Shown here piece by piece: positions 33,256-45,159 of a stretch of DNA of 64,000 nt. A program made the translations under genes and the position numbers. The DNA is from Isoetes taiwanensis. Lineage: Eukaryota > Streptophyta > Lycopodiopsida > Isoetales > Isoetaceae. Within the stretch, counting starts at the first letter, position 1, and each line of letters begins with the position of its first letter. The notes beneath the pieces are model-generated. The model was given only the letters and a program-made list of their open reading frames with translations, was not told where the DNA came from and searched no databases. Location of the stretch: NCBI GenBank assembly GCA_021234155.1, contig JAJEKV010000001.1, positions 29,774,177-29,838,176 on the forward strand. The letters run 5' to 3'.

Positions 33256-34249
33256 CTATTGGTTTATAGACGTAAAAATGTGCATTTTCAACACACCTGG
33301 CTCATCTTCAATCAACATGTCTTGTTCTATAAAGTTGTACAGATTAGCATCACCTGTTTTGTTGTATAGAGTTACAGTTCTTGCTCCATTTGAAATGGTA
33401 CACTGCCCCTTGGACCAGACAGGTCTAGCATCTACAGTAGACAACCACCTCCTTCCCAGCAACAAGTCATATATGTCACCACATCACAGCTTATCTTCAA
33501 AAGCCACAACTATGAAACTTGCCTCAACAATTATACCTTCAATTTCTATTGGCACCTTTGTTACTAGTCCTATAGGTTTTATTTTAGCATTGGAGAATGA
33601 CCTCAATATGACAGGTGATGGTTGAGTGACAAAGAAGACCACATTTCTTCATCACATGTTGAGGCATGACATTTAATGGGGAGCCTCCATCTAGCAAGAC
33701 CCTAGACAGATGCAAGTTACCTAAACTAGCTGAGCAAGTAAAGGCACCTGGATCTTTTTCTTCTTGAGTTAATACCACTTTCTCTGTCTCATGCACATCA
33801 GTAAATGAAATCTGTTCGACATCATTACACTTTAATATTTTCTCTCTATAGCTAGGTGCAATTCTGAGAAGCGTGAGAAGATCTATGCTTACTTTAGAAC
33901 TTTTTAGGATCATATCTAGCTCATCTAGCTCTTTGTCCTTTTTATTAAACTTCTCAAAAGGAGGTGGAGCTATTACCTGAACTTCTTTGTTGACAGGGAT
34001 GTTCTTGCTCATACCTTTATCTGCAGGTGTTCCATTTTCCAACATTTTTCTTGTTTGCACCACCATGATCTCTTCCTCGCTCCTCATATTCCTCCACAAA
34101 CCTAATGGCGGGATGTTCCTTCCAATTTCTTGCCTTTGTCCCGCTTTGTCAAAGTATTCTTTGACAAAACATTTGTCTTCAAGATGACCTATTTCCTTGC
34201 GTAAATTGCACACATGTGGAGATCTTTCCAAAATGACCTTTCTTTCCAC
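33256..34249 (-). pseudogene. Element B protease region
   Basis: Minus strand 34249-33584 has a zinc-knuckle remnant (CNLRKEIGHLEDKC), a linker, DPGAFTCSASLGNLHLSRVL and LLDGGSPLNVMPQHVMKKC. After a frame change, 33465-33256 gives MLLGRRWLSTVDARPVWSKG. The DGGS active-site motif matches element A. Confidence 0.82.
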
Positions 34250-35170
34250 ATTTTAAGCATGCCCCGTAATAGCAAATATCGAAGGGTGAGTATCTTTGAA
34301 ACAATGTGCACAAGGAGGATAAGTTTTTTGTTTGTTCTTCAACTCCAAAAGTTGTTTGGTCGGGTTCTGCAATGGTCTCGCACATTTTGGCCATCTCACT
34401 CTTGGATTCATTGATTTTAGGTGTAGCTTTTTCATCTTTGGATTTTCTTCTTTCTTTTTGTAATCGCATACACGTGCACATGCTCATACTCCCCGCTCAT
34501 AACGGATAAAAAGGGTCAAGACAATGGTTTACATGGTTATCGTGTAAAAAAGACATATCATTAGAGATTTTAGTTGCCTTTTCAAAAGCTTTGTGTATGG
34601 TATCAAAACCTTCCCGATTTTGAATTTTTAGCATCTTCCCTGCACCTTAGGTCTTGGTGACAAGTCCTTTAATGAAAGCAGCCACAAAATAGAGTGTGGG
34701 AGTAGGTACCGACTCTTTTGGCATTTCCTCGGTATGCACTAAACCTTTCCACATAGTGGTTAATACTTTCACCGCCCTTTATAAAAAGTCTCAGAACTCG
34801 TTTGCTAGCTCTTGAGGGGCGCGACTTGCCAAACCTAGCTAGAAATTGCTGCACAAGACTCTCATATGTGTCGGTACCCATAACTCGAGGTCACATGCTC
34901 ACACCAAGCATATGCCTCATCAGATTTCATGCATCTCTTAAACTCGAAAACCCTGACCCTTTTACAACCATAATCTCTATAATATTCATCAAATACCTTC
35001 AGAAAATGGTTAGCATTCATAGTTGGTTCAAATATGGGTGGAGTAATGGGCAAACTTAGCTCAAAATACTGTGGGATTGCACAATTTGGTTGTCCCACAG
35101 CCACAACAGGTACTCCTTGTGGTTCCAATGGTTCTGGAGCTTCTTGCTGTTTACTTCTTCTAGGAGCCAT
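34179..35170 (-). pseudogene. Element B gag
   Basis: The start ATG at 35170 gives MAPRRSKQQEAPEPLE, followed by ILPITPPIFEPTMNAN-like sequence and FDEYYRDYGCKRVRVFEFKR (35170-34870). The central capsid segment (SLVQQFLARFGKSRPSRASK, FIKGGESINHYVERFSAYR) is at 34880-34670. The first knuckle, ACLKCGKKGHFGK, is near 34260. Several indels split the frame. Confidence 0.8.
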
Positions 35171-35192
35171 GAGTTCTTTGTAAACCAGGTGG

Positions 35193-35212
35193 AAATCTCG
35201 GTAGGACCTCCA
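35193..35212 (-). other. Element B primer-binding site (probably tRNA-Gln)
   Basis: Minus strand TGGAGGTCCTACCGAGATTT, 3 bases from the 5' LTR. It is complementary to a tRNA ending GGUAGGACCUCCA and the same as in element A apart from the last base. Confidence 0.72.
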
Positions 35213-35215
35213 AAA

Positions 35216-37525
35216 TGTTGATGGCAAACCTGGCTAAGCCACCAACCTCAGGTCAAAGAAGCACTAATCTTGGTCTAGGACCTCCAGATCACTTGAGGTG
35301 ATCACTCTGTGCTGAAATATCTGTTCTTAAACTTCCAGAAAACAAGATTTCACTAGTTTCCCAAAAGCCAGTAAAAAACTAGTCTTACTCTAAACAACGA
35401 TGAGATCAATGTGCTCGACATTCTGAACCCAAACAAGCATTGCATGCCATCATGATATCTGAAGAAAGTGCTGTAGAAAGTCTATGCATAGAAGCTTCAC
35501 GGTTGGTGAGAAATAATGATTCTTGACCAAGTCAGAAATTGGTCAATGGACTGGACAGTGCACTAAATTTTGCCAAATAAGAATGGTGATGAATTCTTTA
35601 TGCAACTAAATTCGCATGTGAACACGAAGTTCCGCACAATAAGAGCATGCTATTTTCAAGATCGAAGAATTGACCGCAATTTGGGAAGCATGTCTGAGCA
35701 TCTAATGTTCATGAAGAATGAGACAGACTATAAAACATCAACAAGTTGATCTTTCTTCTCTTTTTTCTTAGCTTTTCCTTTCCTGAATGGTCGTACTAAT
35801 GCAGCTAGAGCTTTTGCATGCAACTAGATGCAGAGGTATGGCTTTTTCTTCCTATTTATAGAGTTGATTCAAATATAAATGCATCAAACGATATTTTCCA
35901 AGGTCGATTTTCATTAAACCTGGAATCAAAGTCATCACATTTGATATCATGTCAATGATCAAGGTGATCAATCAACAGGACATCTCTAAAATACACAAAT
36001 CATGAAGTTTTGGATACAAATCAATCATAATGTGCCCCAGGATCAATCTCTTAAGGCAAGAGGAACTCTCAGATCAATTCCGACTTCACACTTGGTGCCG
36101 CCTTTGAATCGGCGCAAAAAGCCCACAAATTTTTCATCGAATGAATCCCCTTTTAAAAAACTCGCTTTCCTACGGATCTTGGCAAATTCGGGATCTTGGC
36201 CATGTTTTTGGTTGGTTTAGGTACTTCTTTGGCTGTAGCAGGACAGAAGTGGTTGGCCACTGCAATGATTGTTCAGTTTGATCGAAGAAAAAATCAGTTC
36301 TTGGCAAGCTAGGTTTTAGGGTTCAAGTTTTCTTGAGAACAATTATTCCCACAGGCAAGAATCAAAAAATAAGCCAAGGTATAAATAGAGATCTATTTTC
36401 ATCTCTCTTGATTACGTGGTCTTCTCCCACGCCAAGCTCGGCTCGTGTTTCGACTTGGCATGCCAGGGGGGACGCCACTTGGCAGAGGATGAGAGGGTAG
36501 ATAGATAGGGGGGTAGATGTAGGTAGGTTTTGCCATTTTTTAAATGAAGCACGCTTCCCAAGACAACCATTTAGAAGACCAATGCACACTCGTTTTCAAA
36601 ATTTTTGTGCCGGTGGCATGACTTCATGAGGGCTATCAGGTGGTATCATCAAACTTTCAAATGCAATACTTTGATTTTTGTGGAAAAATTAGTAGGTATT
36701 AGACATGGGATTTGGTGAGGTGGCATGGAGGAAAAACAAGGCTAATGGGCACATTTGTCAATCACTTCAATCTCATGGTTGACCATCTTTTTTGGTTTGG
36801 TCAACATTTGCCTAGTCATCATTTGATGATGCAAGGTGATGTGATGATGTGGAATGATGTAATGGTGTTAAGTGATGTAATGGTATGGAGTGATGTGGTG
36901 ATGTGGACACTTGTTGCTTAGGTGGCAACTTGGTGAATGACTTGTGGAAGTGGCAAATGATGAGTGGACCAATGTGGCTTTGTAAGTGATGACATATGTA
37001 TCTAGTCATCATGCCATGTCACTTGGAGGTAGTGACTAGGCAAACTCGTGTTTAGCTTTTCCTTTCTTTTTTTTTTTTTTGTATAGCATAAAATGCCCCC
37101 TTTTGCCACATGGTATGGAGTGTGTGATAGTGGAATGATATGATGAAAAAGATGATGTAGCACTTGATGCTTAGGCAATCCTTTGGTGTAACAACTTTGC
37201 AAATGTGCCCTAGGTAGTGGTAGGTCAACTATGGAACAAAAGGCTATGTGTGAGGTGTATGATAGTATGGGGTGTTGGAATGTTGGAGATGTGGAGTATA
37301 AGGTAAGGGAATAGAAATGACAATATGAGGGAGAAAAGATACCACTTTAATAGCTTGCAAACTTCATAGGGGTCTTCCAAACTTCTAGATGCTTAGATCC
37401 TCTCAATGTGTAACCTTGATTCCAGTTCAATGTCTTCACTTGGTTCTTCAACATAGTATCTTCTTTTCCCTGCAACATAAATAAGATTTGCTGGCACTTT
37501 GCCATGTTGCCATAGCAGGGCAACA
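35216..37525 (-). mobile_element. Element B, 5' LTR (right copy)
   Basis: 2310 bp, TGTTGATGGC...GGGCAACA, followed by the duplicated CATGT. It is almost identical to 26615-28936, so the insertion is young. Differences concentrate in short clusters, for example around 35380-35400, 35612-35690 and 36090-36180. Confidence 0.92.
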
Positions 37526-37530
37526 CATGT

Positions 37531-37763
37531 GTATAAGTATTCTGGCAATAGATTTTTGACCATAGACTTGTGAGAAAAATGAAGGTAGTTTTCCATGGAA
37601 AAATGACCTTACGGGATTTAAAGTCAATAGACTTTGGACCACAGTTTGATGCACTGTCTTTTAGTCTGCTCAATTAATTGTACAGAATGATAAGGCTACT
37701 GAGGGATTGACCGATGTAGCTTGGACTGCTAGTTGGTTGTTGCCTATGCTAGTTGTTCCCGGG
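37531..37763. repeat. Direct repeat U, copy 2 (second part)
   Basis: It resumes GTATAAGTATTCTGGC immediately after the CATGT duplication and matches 23902-24138, ending GTTGTTCCCGGG before 22 T. Confidence 0.9.
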
Positions 37764-38949
37764 TTTTTTTTTTTTTTTTTTTTTTGAGGGAACGGTTGGA
37801 TTTTTATATTATATAATAAAAGGTACAATGTTTCAAAGCAAGAACAGAATTACTACAGGAGTAATCTCAACATCTTCATCCTGTTCTTGCAGAAACTTAT
37901 TAGATGCTCTAAGAGCAAGATTTTACATAAATTGCTCTAGCTGATGCACTTGAAAGGATCAAATAGTCATCCTGCCTGGTAACCAGAAGATGTATGATGA
38001 TACATGAACAAGCCCTGTAGGCTCCCGAATGATGGTTTCAAACTAGAAAATTCAGGCAGATCTTCCTGAGATATTGGGAAATAAAATGGGAATATCTGAC
38101 ATAGTATATGTATGAAAGAAGTAAAATTGAATGAAGATCAAGCATCAGTACCTGAGCAAGCTCTCACCCAAACATATCAGTATTTGAGCATAAACCAGCC
38201 AAGCATCAGTACTTGTTTTGGTTATGCGGTACTTGGCATAGCAGTACCAAAGAACCGAGTGCTTAAATTAATCATTTTATCTGCAAAACTGTCATACAAT
38301 CTGCTGCCTATAATCTTTCCATTCAAATCTCAAAATCTTAAGATCAATCCACAAGAATCCACTGTCCAAGAAACATCATTCTAGATCATCCCAAACATCA
38401 TCAAGACCTTTCTGCTAGAAAGAAAGAGCAGGACGAAGGGAAAGAAGCCAACTGATAGAGAACCTGGGTAAATATTTAATTCAAAAATCTGAAACTTCAT
38501 CACTTACTAGCGCTTTGCCCATTTTCTGCTCCATCTTATGGGCATCTGCGCCGTTTCGATGTGTCTTGGCCAGGAAGAAAGGTAGAACCTAGCATCTCCA
38601 GCAATAAAGAATCTGTCCTGTTACTAGAGATTTGCCTGCCCTTCCAAACTTCCTAGCAAAAACATAGAGCTTCTCTTGAAGCTAAAGAGCAAAAAATGCC
38701 ACGTTAGTGGCTTACCAGCAAGAGATCTAGAAAGAACCGCTTTGATGCTGCTACAGGTTCTTGAATTTCCAGAAAACAAATTCTGCATCAGACGCCAATT
38801 TCCTGCTAGCATCAGAATCTCTGACCTGGAAAGAGCTAAAGAGCCGAAGCAGTGCCGGACTGGGAGGATAGGGCGGTTCCCTTCCTCCCCTGCCGCCCTA
38901 GCCGCAGGCACAGGTTCGTGCGTCAAGAACCATTTTTTTTTTTTTTTTT
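37764..38949. other. Tail of the composite insertion between two T-runs
   Basis: T22 at 37764-37785 is followed by GAGGGAACGGTTGG and TATTATATAATAAAAGG. On minus this reads like a retroposon 3' end with poly(A). The remainder has no recognised gene. A minus-strand open stretch near 38624-38930 (HEPVPAARAAGEEGNRP) is of unknown nature. It ends with T17 (38933-38949) before the right GAACAAGA. Confidence 0.5.
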
Positions 38950-38957
38950 GAACAAGA
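38950..38957. repeat. Target-site duplication GAACAAGA, right copy
   Basis: It is identical to 22095-22102 and directly follows 17 T. Confidence 0.75.
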
Positions 38958-41560
38958 AAATTGCACCAAGAAAGCTCAAACAATGAGTTAGCATTGCTTT
39001 CCCAAAACTAGGAAAAGGTGAGCTCAGCAAAAATGATGCCATTTGCAAATAGACTCGAATTTTGATATGGTCCCAATTCAAAAACTTGCTCTGACATTCA
39101 AGGAATCTGGGGCCAAAAGTCAGATGCAAGTAGTTTTACAGAGATCTCTCAAATTTGTGATCCTGACCAAGTCAAAACTTGGTCAATATCCCTGGCAGCA
39201 AGCTAAATTTTGCAGTTCAAAAAGTATGAGTCCTTTTTAACTTTTGACACTTGATCCTATCTCTGACATATCTGCACACAAGGATCAACAAGTTTTTTTG
39301 CCAAAGAAACGTACTAAAATGCCTTGAAATTCAAACATTTTGCACAAAGATTGTTACAAAGCAAAAACATCAAGAAAGTTTTTGTAAATCGAGTTCTGAT
39401 GATCTTTTTTAACTTTTGACAATTCTTGACACCTTTGACATGTCTGTAAGCAAGGCGAATCACCCTTTTGGATGAGAATCGATGCTCATATGGTTAGAAC
39501 TGATGATTTTTTGCTAGAACACTGTAACTTTGCAGAAGAACAGCAAACAGACTTTTGTAAAATAATTTGTTGACACTCTTTCTCAACTTCGATACTTCCT
39601 AATCACCCTGGTAGTTCTGCATATAATGTACAACCCAAAATGTAGTGCTTAACCTGCTTAAGATAATTAATCTTCTAAGATAACTCTAAACTTGATCAGT
39701 ATACTCTAATTTTTTTCTTATGAAATTTGTTCAGAGTACAGTATGAGATGCAATTTACCTAAGATATGCTAGACTTGTATTTTACTTATTCAAATATCAC
39801 CTATACCTCTTCACTATACCATTTTGCAATGTTGAATGCAAATTGAAACAAAATTTTAGTGCCAAGGGTCAGATTTCATTCATATGAATAGCATACAATC
39901 AATCAAATCATTCCCAAGCTCTAATGTCTTGGGCACAGGATCAAAAAGTGATACAATAGAAATCAAGCAATTTGCCTCAAATAATCCATCAATTTATGAA
40001 GCAAGGAAGGCAGATTCAAGCATTAGTCGGTCAATCCAATCTGTATCAGAAATATCCTGATCAATTCTTGCGCCCAAAGCCCTCGAATTCCTCTATAACA
40101 AAATTCCCCTTTCATAATCCTCTGTTTTTGGCCCATTCTTGGCAAATCTAGCGTCCAATCTTGTCTTTTAGTTTAGTTCTAGGTTTCTTGGTTTAGAATA
40201 GGTAGATACGGGGTGTTCTAGCTATGATTAGGCTGTTGAATCGTGTTATAAATCCAAATCTTGGCATACACCTGTTTTTAGGGTTGTTTAGGTCTTTGAC
40301 AAAATATCCCACATGCATTTTGAAAGAAGGGGGCTGGGGTATATAAGGCATAAAAAAAAACTTATTATTAATTCATGCGTGCTATGCCCACATGGGATTC
40401 AGCCCATTGCCGCCCCACACGCCCGGGTGTACCGGGGGGGGGGGAGTGACTAGGCCAAGGGGAGGTAGATAGGAAACTTTTTTTTTTCAAATTTGGCACG
40501 AATCCCAAGAAGTGAAAAATGAAGGCCAATATGGGGTCTTTTTAAAAAATTCTTTTTTTTCACAAGGAATCTTTTTTGATGCTCTACAAGCTGGGAGAAT
40601 CTTTTTGCAAAAAAAGAGCATTTGATTTTTTTGGCGAAAATGGAAGTGAAATTTGATGATGTGGCAAGTTGGTGGGATGACTTGACAAATGGGTAATGAC
40701 ATGGCATGATGAAGTAATGATGTGTCAAGTGAGATGGCAAAATGACTTTTTTCTAGTCAAAACCTTTTGTGAGGTGGTGATGATGTGGATGACATGTGTA
40801 TGATGATGTAGAAGCACTTTGGAGATGATGTGGCACCATGGGATGATGACATGTCATCTATAGTATCAAAATAAGTTCACTTAGGTCAAAAATTTTGAAA
40901 AAAAATAAGTTTTTGGTAGATGCACGTGTATGATGACATGGATATTATTGGGTGATGATGTTGATGGTATTTGGCACTTTGAGGATGATGTGGACAATTT
41001 GGCAACCAATTCGGTACTAGTGCACATAACAATAGATCTTTTATGCAATAACTTGGATATTTACCTCTCAATACTTGTTTGAAGGAAATGTGCACTTTCT
41101 CTTTTTAGCTTAGCTTTTAGATCTTAGACCATGGAAATAGCCAAATTTGGTGGGATTTTTTGCTTTTTTCAAAGGTAGTGAATGTATGATAGGTTTGTGA
41201 TGCATGTATGGTGTGTTTTGACTAGAAAAAAGACTCTTTGCCAATTTGGACTAGGGAAAATGATGGCGAGGCATGAAAATATGAGTTTATGAGGCATGTA
41301 TGGTGTTTATGGAAGGGATTGAGGTAGTAGGGTCATGTAAGAAGCCTTGGAAAATAGATCTCATGCCAAAATGATCTGGAACTAGCCACATACCAAAGAA
41401 GCTTGAGGGGTCTTCCAAACTTCAACCTTGAGGGGTTTTCCAAACTTCAAACTCAACTACACTTGCTTGAATCTTATCCTCCTTGCTACACTTACATGAT
41501 ATCTAATGAATGTCCTTCCGTTGGTTCTTCAACAAAGGTGTCAACTTGTGATCTTCAAAG
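38958..41560 (-). mobile_element. Outer part of the split LTR (family C type)
   Basis: It continues the LTR interrupted at 22102 and is the inverted counterpart of 9500-12390. It includes CCCGGGTGTACCGGGGGG near 40425 and long stretches rich in GATGATGTGGCAA, and near its end GGGGTCTTCCAAACTTC, all shared in order with LTRs A and B. The terminal GGGCAACA tip is missing; similarity stops at about 41555 (TTGGTTCTTCAACAAAGG), just before the chromodomain element. Confidence 0.65.
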
Positions 41561-41632
41561 ATGAGAGTCTTTAAACTTCTAGTTCTTGCACACATGTTTT
41601 AGACACAAGTTAGATAAAGATGTGCAAATTGT

Positions 41633-44600
41633 GTGCATTTCTCTTCTATGCGGCCAAAACGTGGTAGCAAGTGCAGAATCTGTGCAAGTATAGAGTCAGG
41701 TGATGTCAAAAATCAGTCCACGATTATTTCGGCAGAGGGCATCATTGATAGTAAGCCCTATGTAGTCCTTATAGATACAGGTAGCTCACACAACTTCGCA
41801 TCTTGGTTGGCCGCCTTAATGAAGACCAAGTCCCTTAAGTCCAAACTCAGGCCGGTCAGTATGGCAAGTGGTGCAATTCACCACATCAAGGGAAAGAGAA
41901 TCAACTTTGATATAGACCTTAGTGGAACCAAATGGACTATTGGAGCAGAGGTAATGGATATTGGTAAATACGACCTCATAGTGGGAATGGAGTTCTTGAA
42001 GCCAGCTAAATCCATGATTGACTATGCAAGCACAAAATCTCCATCACAGCAACCGATGGGAACCGCTTCATGATCAAAGGTAAGAAAGTCCTTTCAGCCA
42101 TACAGTGTATCTCTTTGAAGCAATTGCACAAAAGCCAAATGAAGGACAAGGTGAAATATATCCTTAGACTAGAGGCAATTGAGCCGGGTCAGGAAAAGCA
42201 AGGAGAGCCAAGCTTGAAAGAGTTACCCAGGTCAATTGCAAGGATAATCAGGGAATTTCAGGATATTTTTCCAGATGAGATCCATGAGTTACCGCCTTAC
42301 AGAGTCGTGGAGTGTGAGACCATACTAGCACCAGATGCTAAGCCTATCAGCAAAGCCCCCTACATGATGAGCACCCCAGAACTAGCTGAGCTCAAGAAGC
42401 AATTGCAAGAATTGCTTGAACTTGGATTCATCAGGGCAAGTGTGTCACCCTTCGGGGCACCATTCTCTTTATAAAGAAGAAGGATGGAAGTCTAAGGATG
42501 TGTATAGACTACCCTCAGTTGAATAAGCAGATGGTAAAGAACAAGTACGCTTTGCCTAGAGCGGACGAATTGATGGATCAACTCCAAGGGATATCATCAG
42601 ATAAGAATCAAGGAAGAAGACATTCATAAAACCGCCTTTAGAATGCGGTATGGGGATTACGAATTTACAGTCATGCCTTTCGGCTTACCAAATGCCCCAG
42701 CAACGTTCATGAGGCTAATGAACAACATGGTCAGAGAGTTCTTGGATGAGTTCGTTATCATCTTCTTCGACGACATCCTTATATATAGCAAGTCAATGGA
42801 AGAATACATAACACATTTAAGGAAAGTCTTGGAGAAGCTAAGACACCCCCACTTGTTTGGCAAGTTTCCTAAATGTCATTTTGCTACAACCAAGGTTGAG
42901 TACCTTGGACATGTTGTGTCAGCCAAAGAAATAGCGATGGACCTGTCAAAGATAGAAGCCATATTAGATTGGCCGGTTCCGTAGAACGTCTCGGAAGTGA
43001 GAAGCTTTCTTGGGTTAGCAGGCTACTACAGGAAGTTTGTAAGGGATTTTGCTAAGCAGGCATCCCCTTTATCGGATCTCACTAAAAATAAGAAGGTGAA
43101 AGATTGGCTCGCACAATGGAGAGAATGTCCAAGCTTCATTTGAAAAGCTTAAGGAAGCTTTGACAACAGCACCAATGCTCACCCTACCAGATCCCAATAA
43201 GGACAAGCTTGTCGCTACAGATGCAAGTAAGATAGCAACAGGTAGAGTTCTCATGCAGGAAGGAAGGGCAATGGCCTATGATTCAAAGAAGATGAATGAT
43301 GCAGAGCAACACTACCCAATACACAACCAAGGGCTCCTAGCCATAGTAAGAGCTCTTCGCATATGGAGGCACTATTTGCTTGGAAGAAGGTTTCAGTTAG
43401 ATACCGACCATCAAAGCCTCCAATATATATCACGCAACCACTCCTCAATTTGAGGCAAAGAAGGTAGAGTGGAATTTCTTGAGGAATATGACTTCGAGAT
43501 AGTCTAAAAGCCAGGCAAATTAAATGTGGTTGCCGACGCTCTCTCGCGTCGACCATTGGAGACCCGAGTGCATTGCAAGGCCATCTCCACCTTATGCAGT
43601 GAATTTAGCTTGAAGATTGAGGAAGTGCTGCTGTCAAGCAGAGAGTTCAAGGAAGTTTGGGCTATCTTGTGCAAGAAAGCAAAGTTAGATAAGGAAAGAG
43701 AAGTTTGCAAAAGAGATAAGAAGGAAGGCAATCTGCTATACCATAGGGACAAGCTTTGCGTCCTAGAGGCATCAGGAGTAAGGAAATTAATTCTTCATGA
43801 TACTTATAGCAGCCCAATAGCTGGCCACGCAGGATTCATGAAAATCTACTTCAAGATAAGGAGTAGTTACTATGGCTTGGCATGAAGAAGGAGATAGCCA
43901 ACTACATTCGGCAATGTCAGCTCTGTCAACAAACAAAGGCCTAGCAGCTTCGAATTCCAGGAACCTTGGAACCCTTGGCAATGCCAACTGCTAAGTGGGA
44001 GGTTTTGAGCATGGATTTTATAACCGGGCTCCCAAGAACAGCAAGGGGCCATGATGCCTTAATGGTGGTGGTCGACAAATTATCTAAGATGGCTCATTTC
44101 TTGCCGTGTCGAACCACGGATACAGCTTTAGACATCACCTTGCTCTTTGCAAAAGAGATATTTAGATTGCATGGATGCCAAGGGAAATCATCTACATGGA
44201 TCCCAAGTTTATAAGTGCTTTTTGGAAGGACTTCTTCAACACGATCCAGACCAAATTGTCTATGAGCACGGCTTATCATCATCCTCAAACTGACGGTCAA
44301 ACATAGCGCACCAACCGAATCCTAGAAGACATGTCGAGAAGCTATGTGTAGAATAAGCAATCAAAGTGGGATGACTATATTATTTGGTAGAGTTTGCATA
44401 TAATAGTACCAAGCAAGAACCATCATAAATGTCCCCCTTCATGATTAATTATGGTTATCAATGCTTGACACCAGACACTTGGCATAACCCAGTGTTAAAA
44501 GTTGAATTTTCTCAACAGATGTTGACCGATATGCAGCAGCCAGTTGAAGAGGTTAGAGGCTATCTTTTGGCAGCAAGAAGTCGGCAGAAGAGCTTAACTG

Positions 44601-45105
44601 ATAAGCATAGGATTGAAATAGAGTTCCAAGTTGGGGATAGTGTTTGGCTCAAGATTAAGGTGAAGCAAGCAATTGTAAGAAGCTTGCTCCAAGATGGGCG
44701 GGACCCTTCAAGATTATAGAGCAGGTAGGAGAGCAAGCCTACAGGTTCGATTTGCCAGCCCATCTCAAAGTCCACAAAGTCTTCCATATAAGCCTATTGA
44801 AGAGGCACATTCCAAACACGGAGGTCTTGGAGACTCCAACTTTGTTGGAGATGACGGAGGAGCAAATCAAAATAGTTTCTGAGCTAATTCTCGATAAGGC
44901 ATTGAAGAAGACAAGAAGGTCCCTATTTCTCCAATATTTGGTCAAGTGGAAGCACTTGCCCATGGAAGATGCAATGTGGGTATTGAAGCAAGATCTAGAA
45001 AATCAATACCCAGACTTCATGACACAATTCGACGGTCAAGTCATCGTCGACGCTAACCTGTCAGGTGCTTTAGCTAAGCTTTGTTATGTCTTAGTGTATA
45101 TGTAG
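41633..45105 (+). pseudogene. Chromodomain gypsy (chromovirus) pol, decayed
   Basis: Plus-strand order: protease at 41770-41800 (VVLIDTGSSHNF); RT at 42280-42980 with MPFGLPNAPATF and catalytic FFDDILIYS; gypsy RNase H from 43200 (VATDASKIATGRVLMQEG); integrase with HAGFMKIYFKIRSSYYG (zinc region), WEVLSMDFITGLPRTARG and DALMVVVDKLSKMAHFLP (core), then FKIIEQ-like and VHKVFHISLLKRHIP; a chromodomain at 44920-45020 (LQYLVKWKHLPMEDAMWV). Breaks include a frameshift at about 42470, a short RT deletion before GYHQIRIK near 42598, TAG codons near 42984 and 43455, and others in integrase. Gag and the 5' LTR are missing. The chromodomain is thought to guide integration to chromatin. Confidence 0.9.
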
Positions 45106-45159
45106 GAAGGCGTGTGCATTCTAGGCTAGTAGGGTGCATACGCAAAGATCTTGGAGTGT

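Larger units (their letters stand above)
22103..38949. mobile_element. 16.8-kb composite insertion splitting an LTR
   Basis: Everything between the two GAACAAGA copies was added to the LTR that now lies at 21209-22102 and 38958-41560. Without the later element B the insert is about 5.9 kb. It contains the 2-kb unit U twice, a 690-bp spacer and a 1.15-kb tail (37786-38932), with T-runs at each border (22103-22124, 24139-24146, 24837-24844, 37764-37785, 38933-38949). The T-runs suggest retroposition with the sense strand on minus, or several such events. No reverse transcriptase is encoded in the non-B part, so the type of element is unresolved. Confidence 0.6.

Noticed and set aside
38624-38983. 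Minus-strand open stretch as a gene
   Set aside because: It crosses the T17 border of the insertion, so it spans two unrelated sequences.
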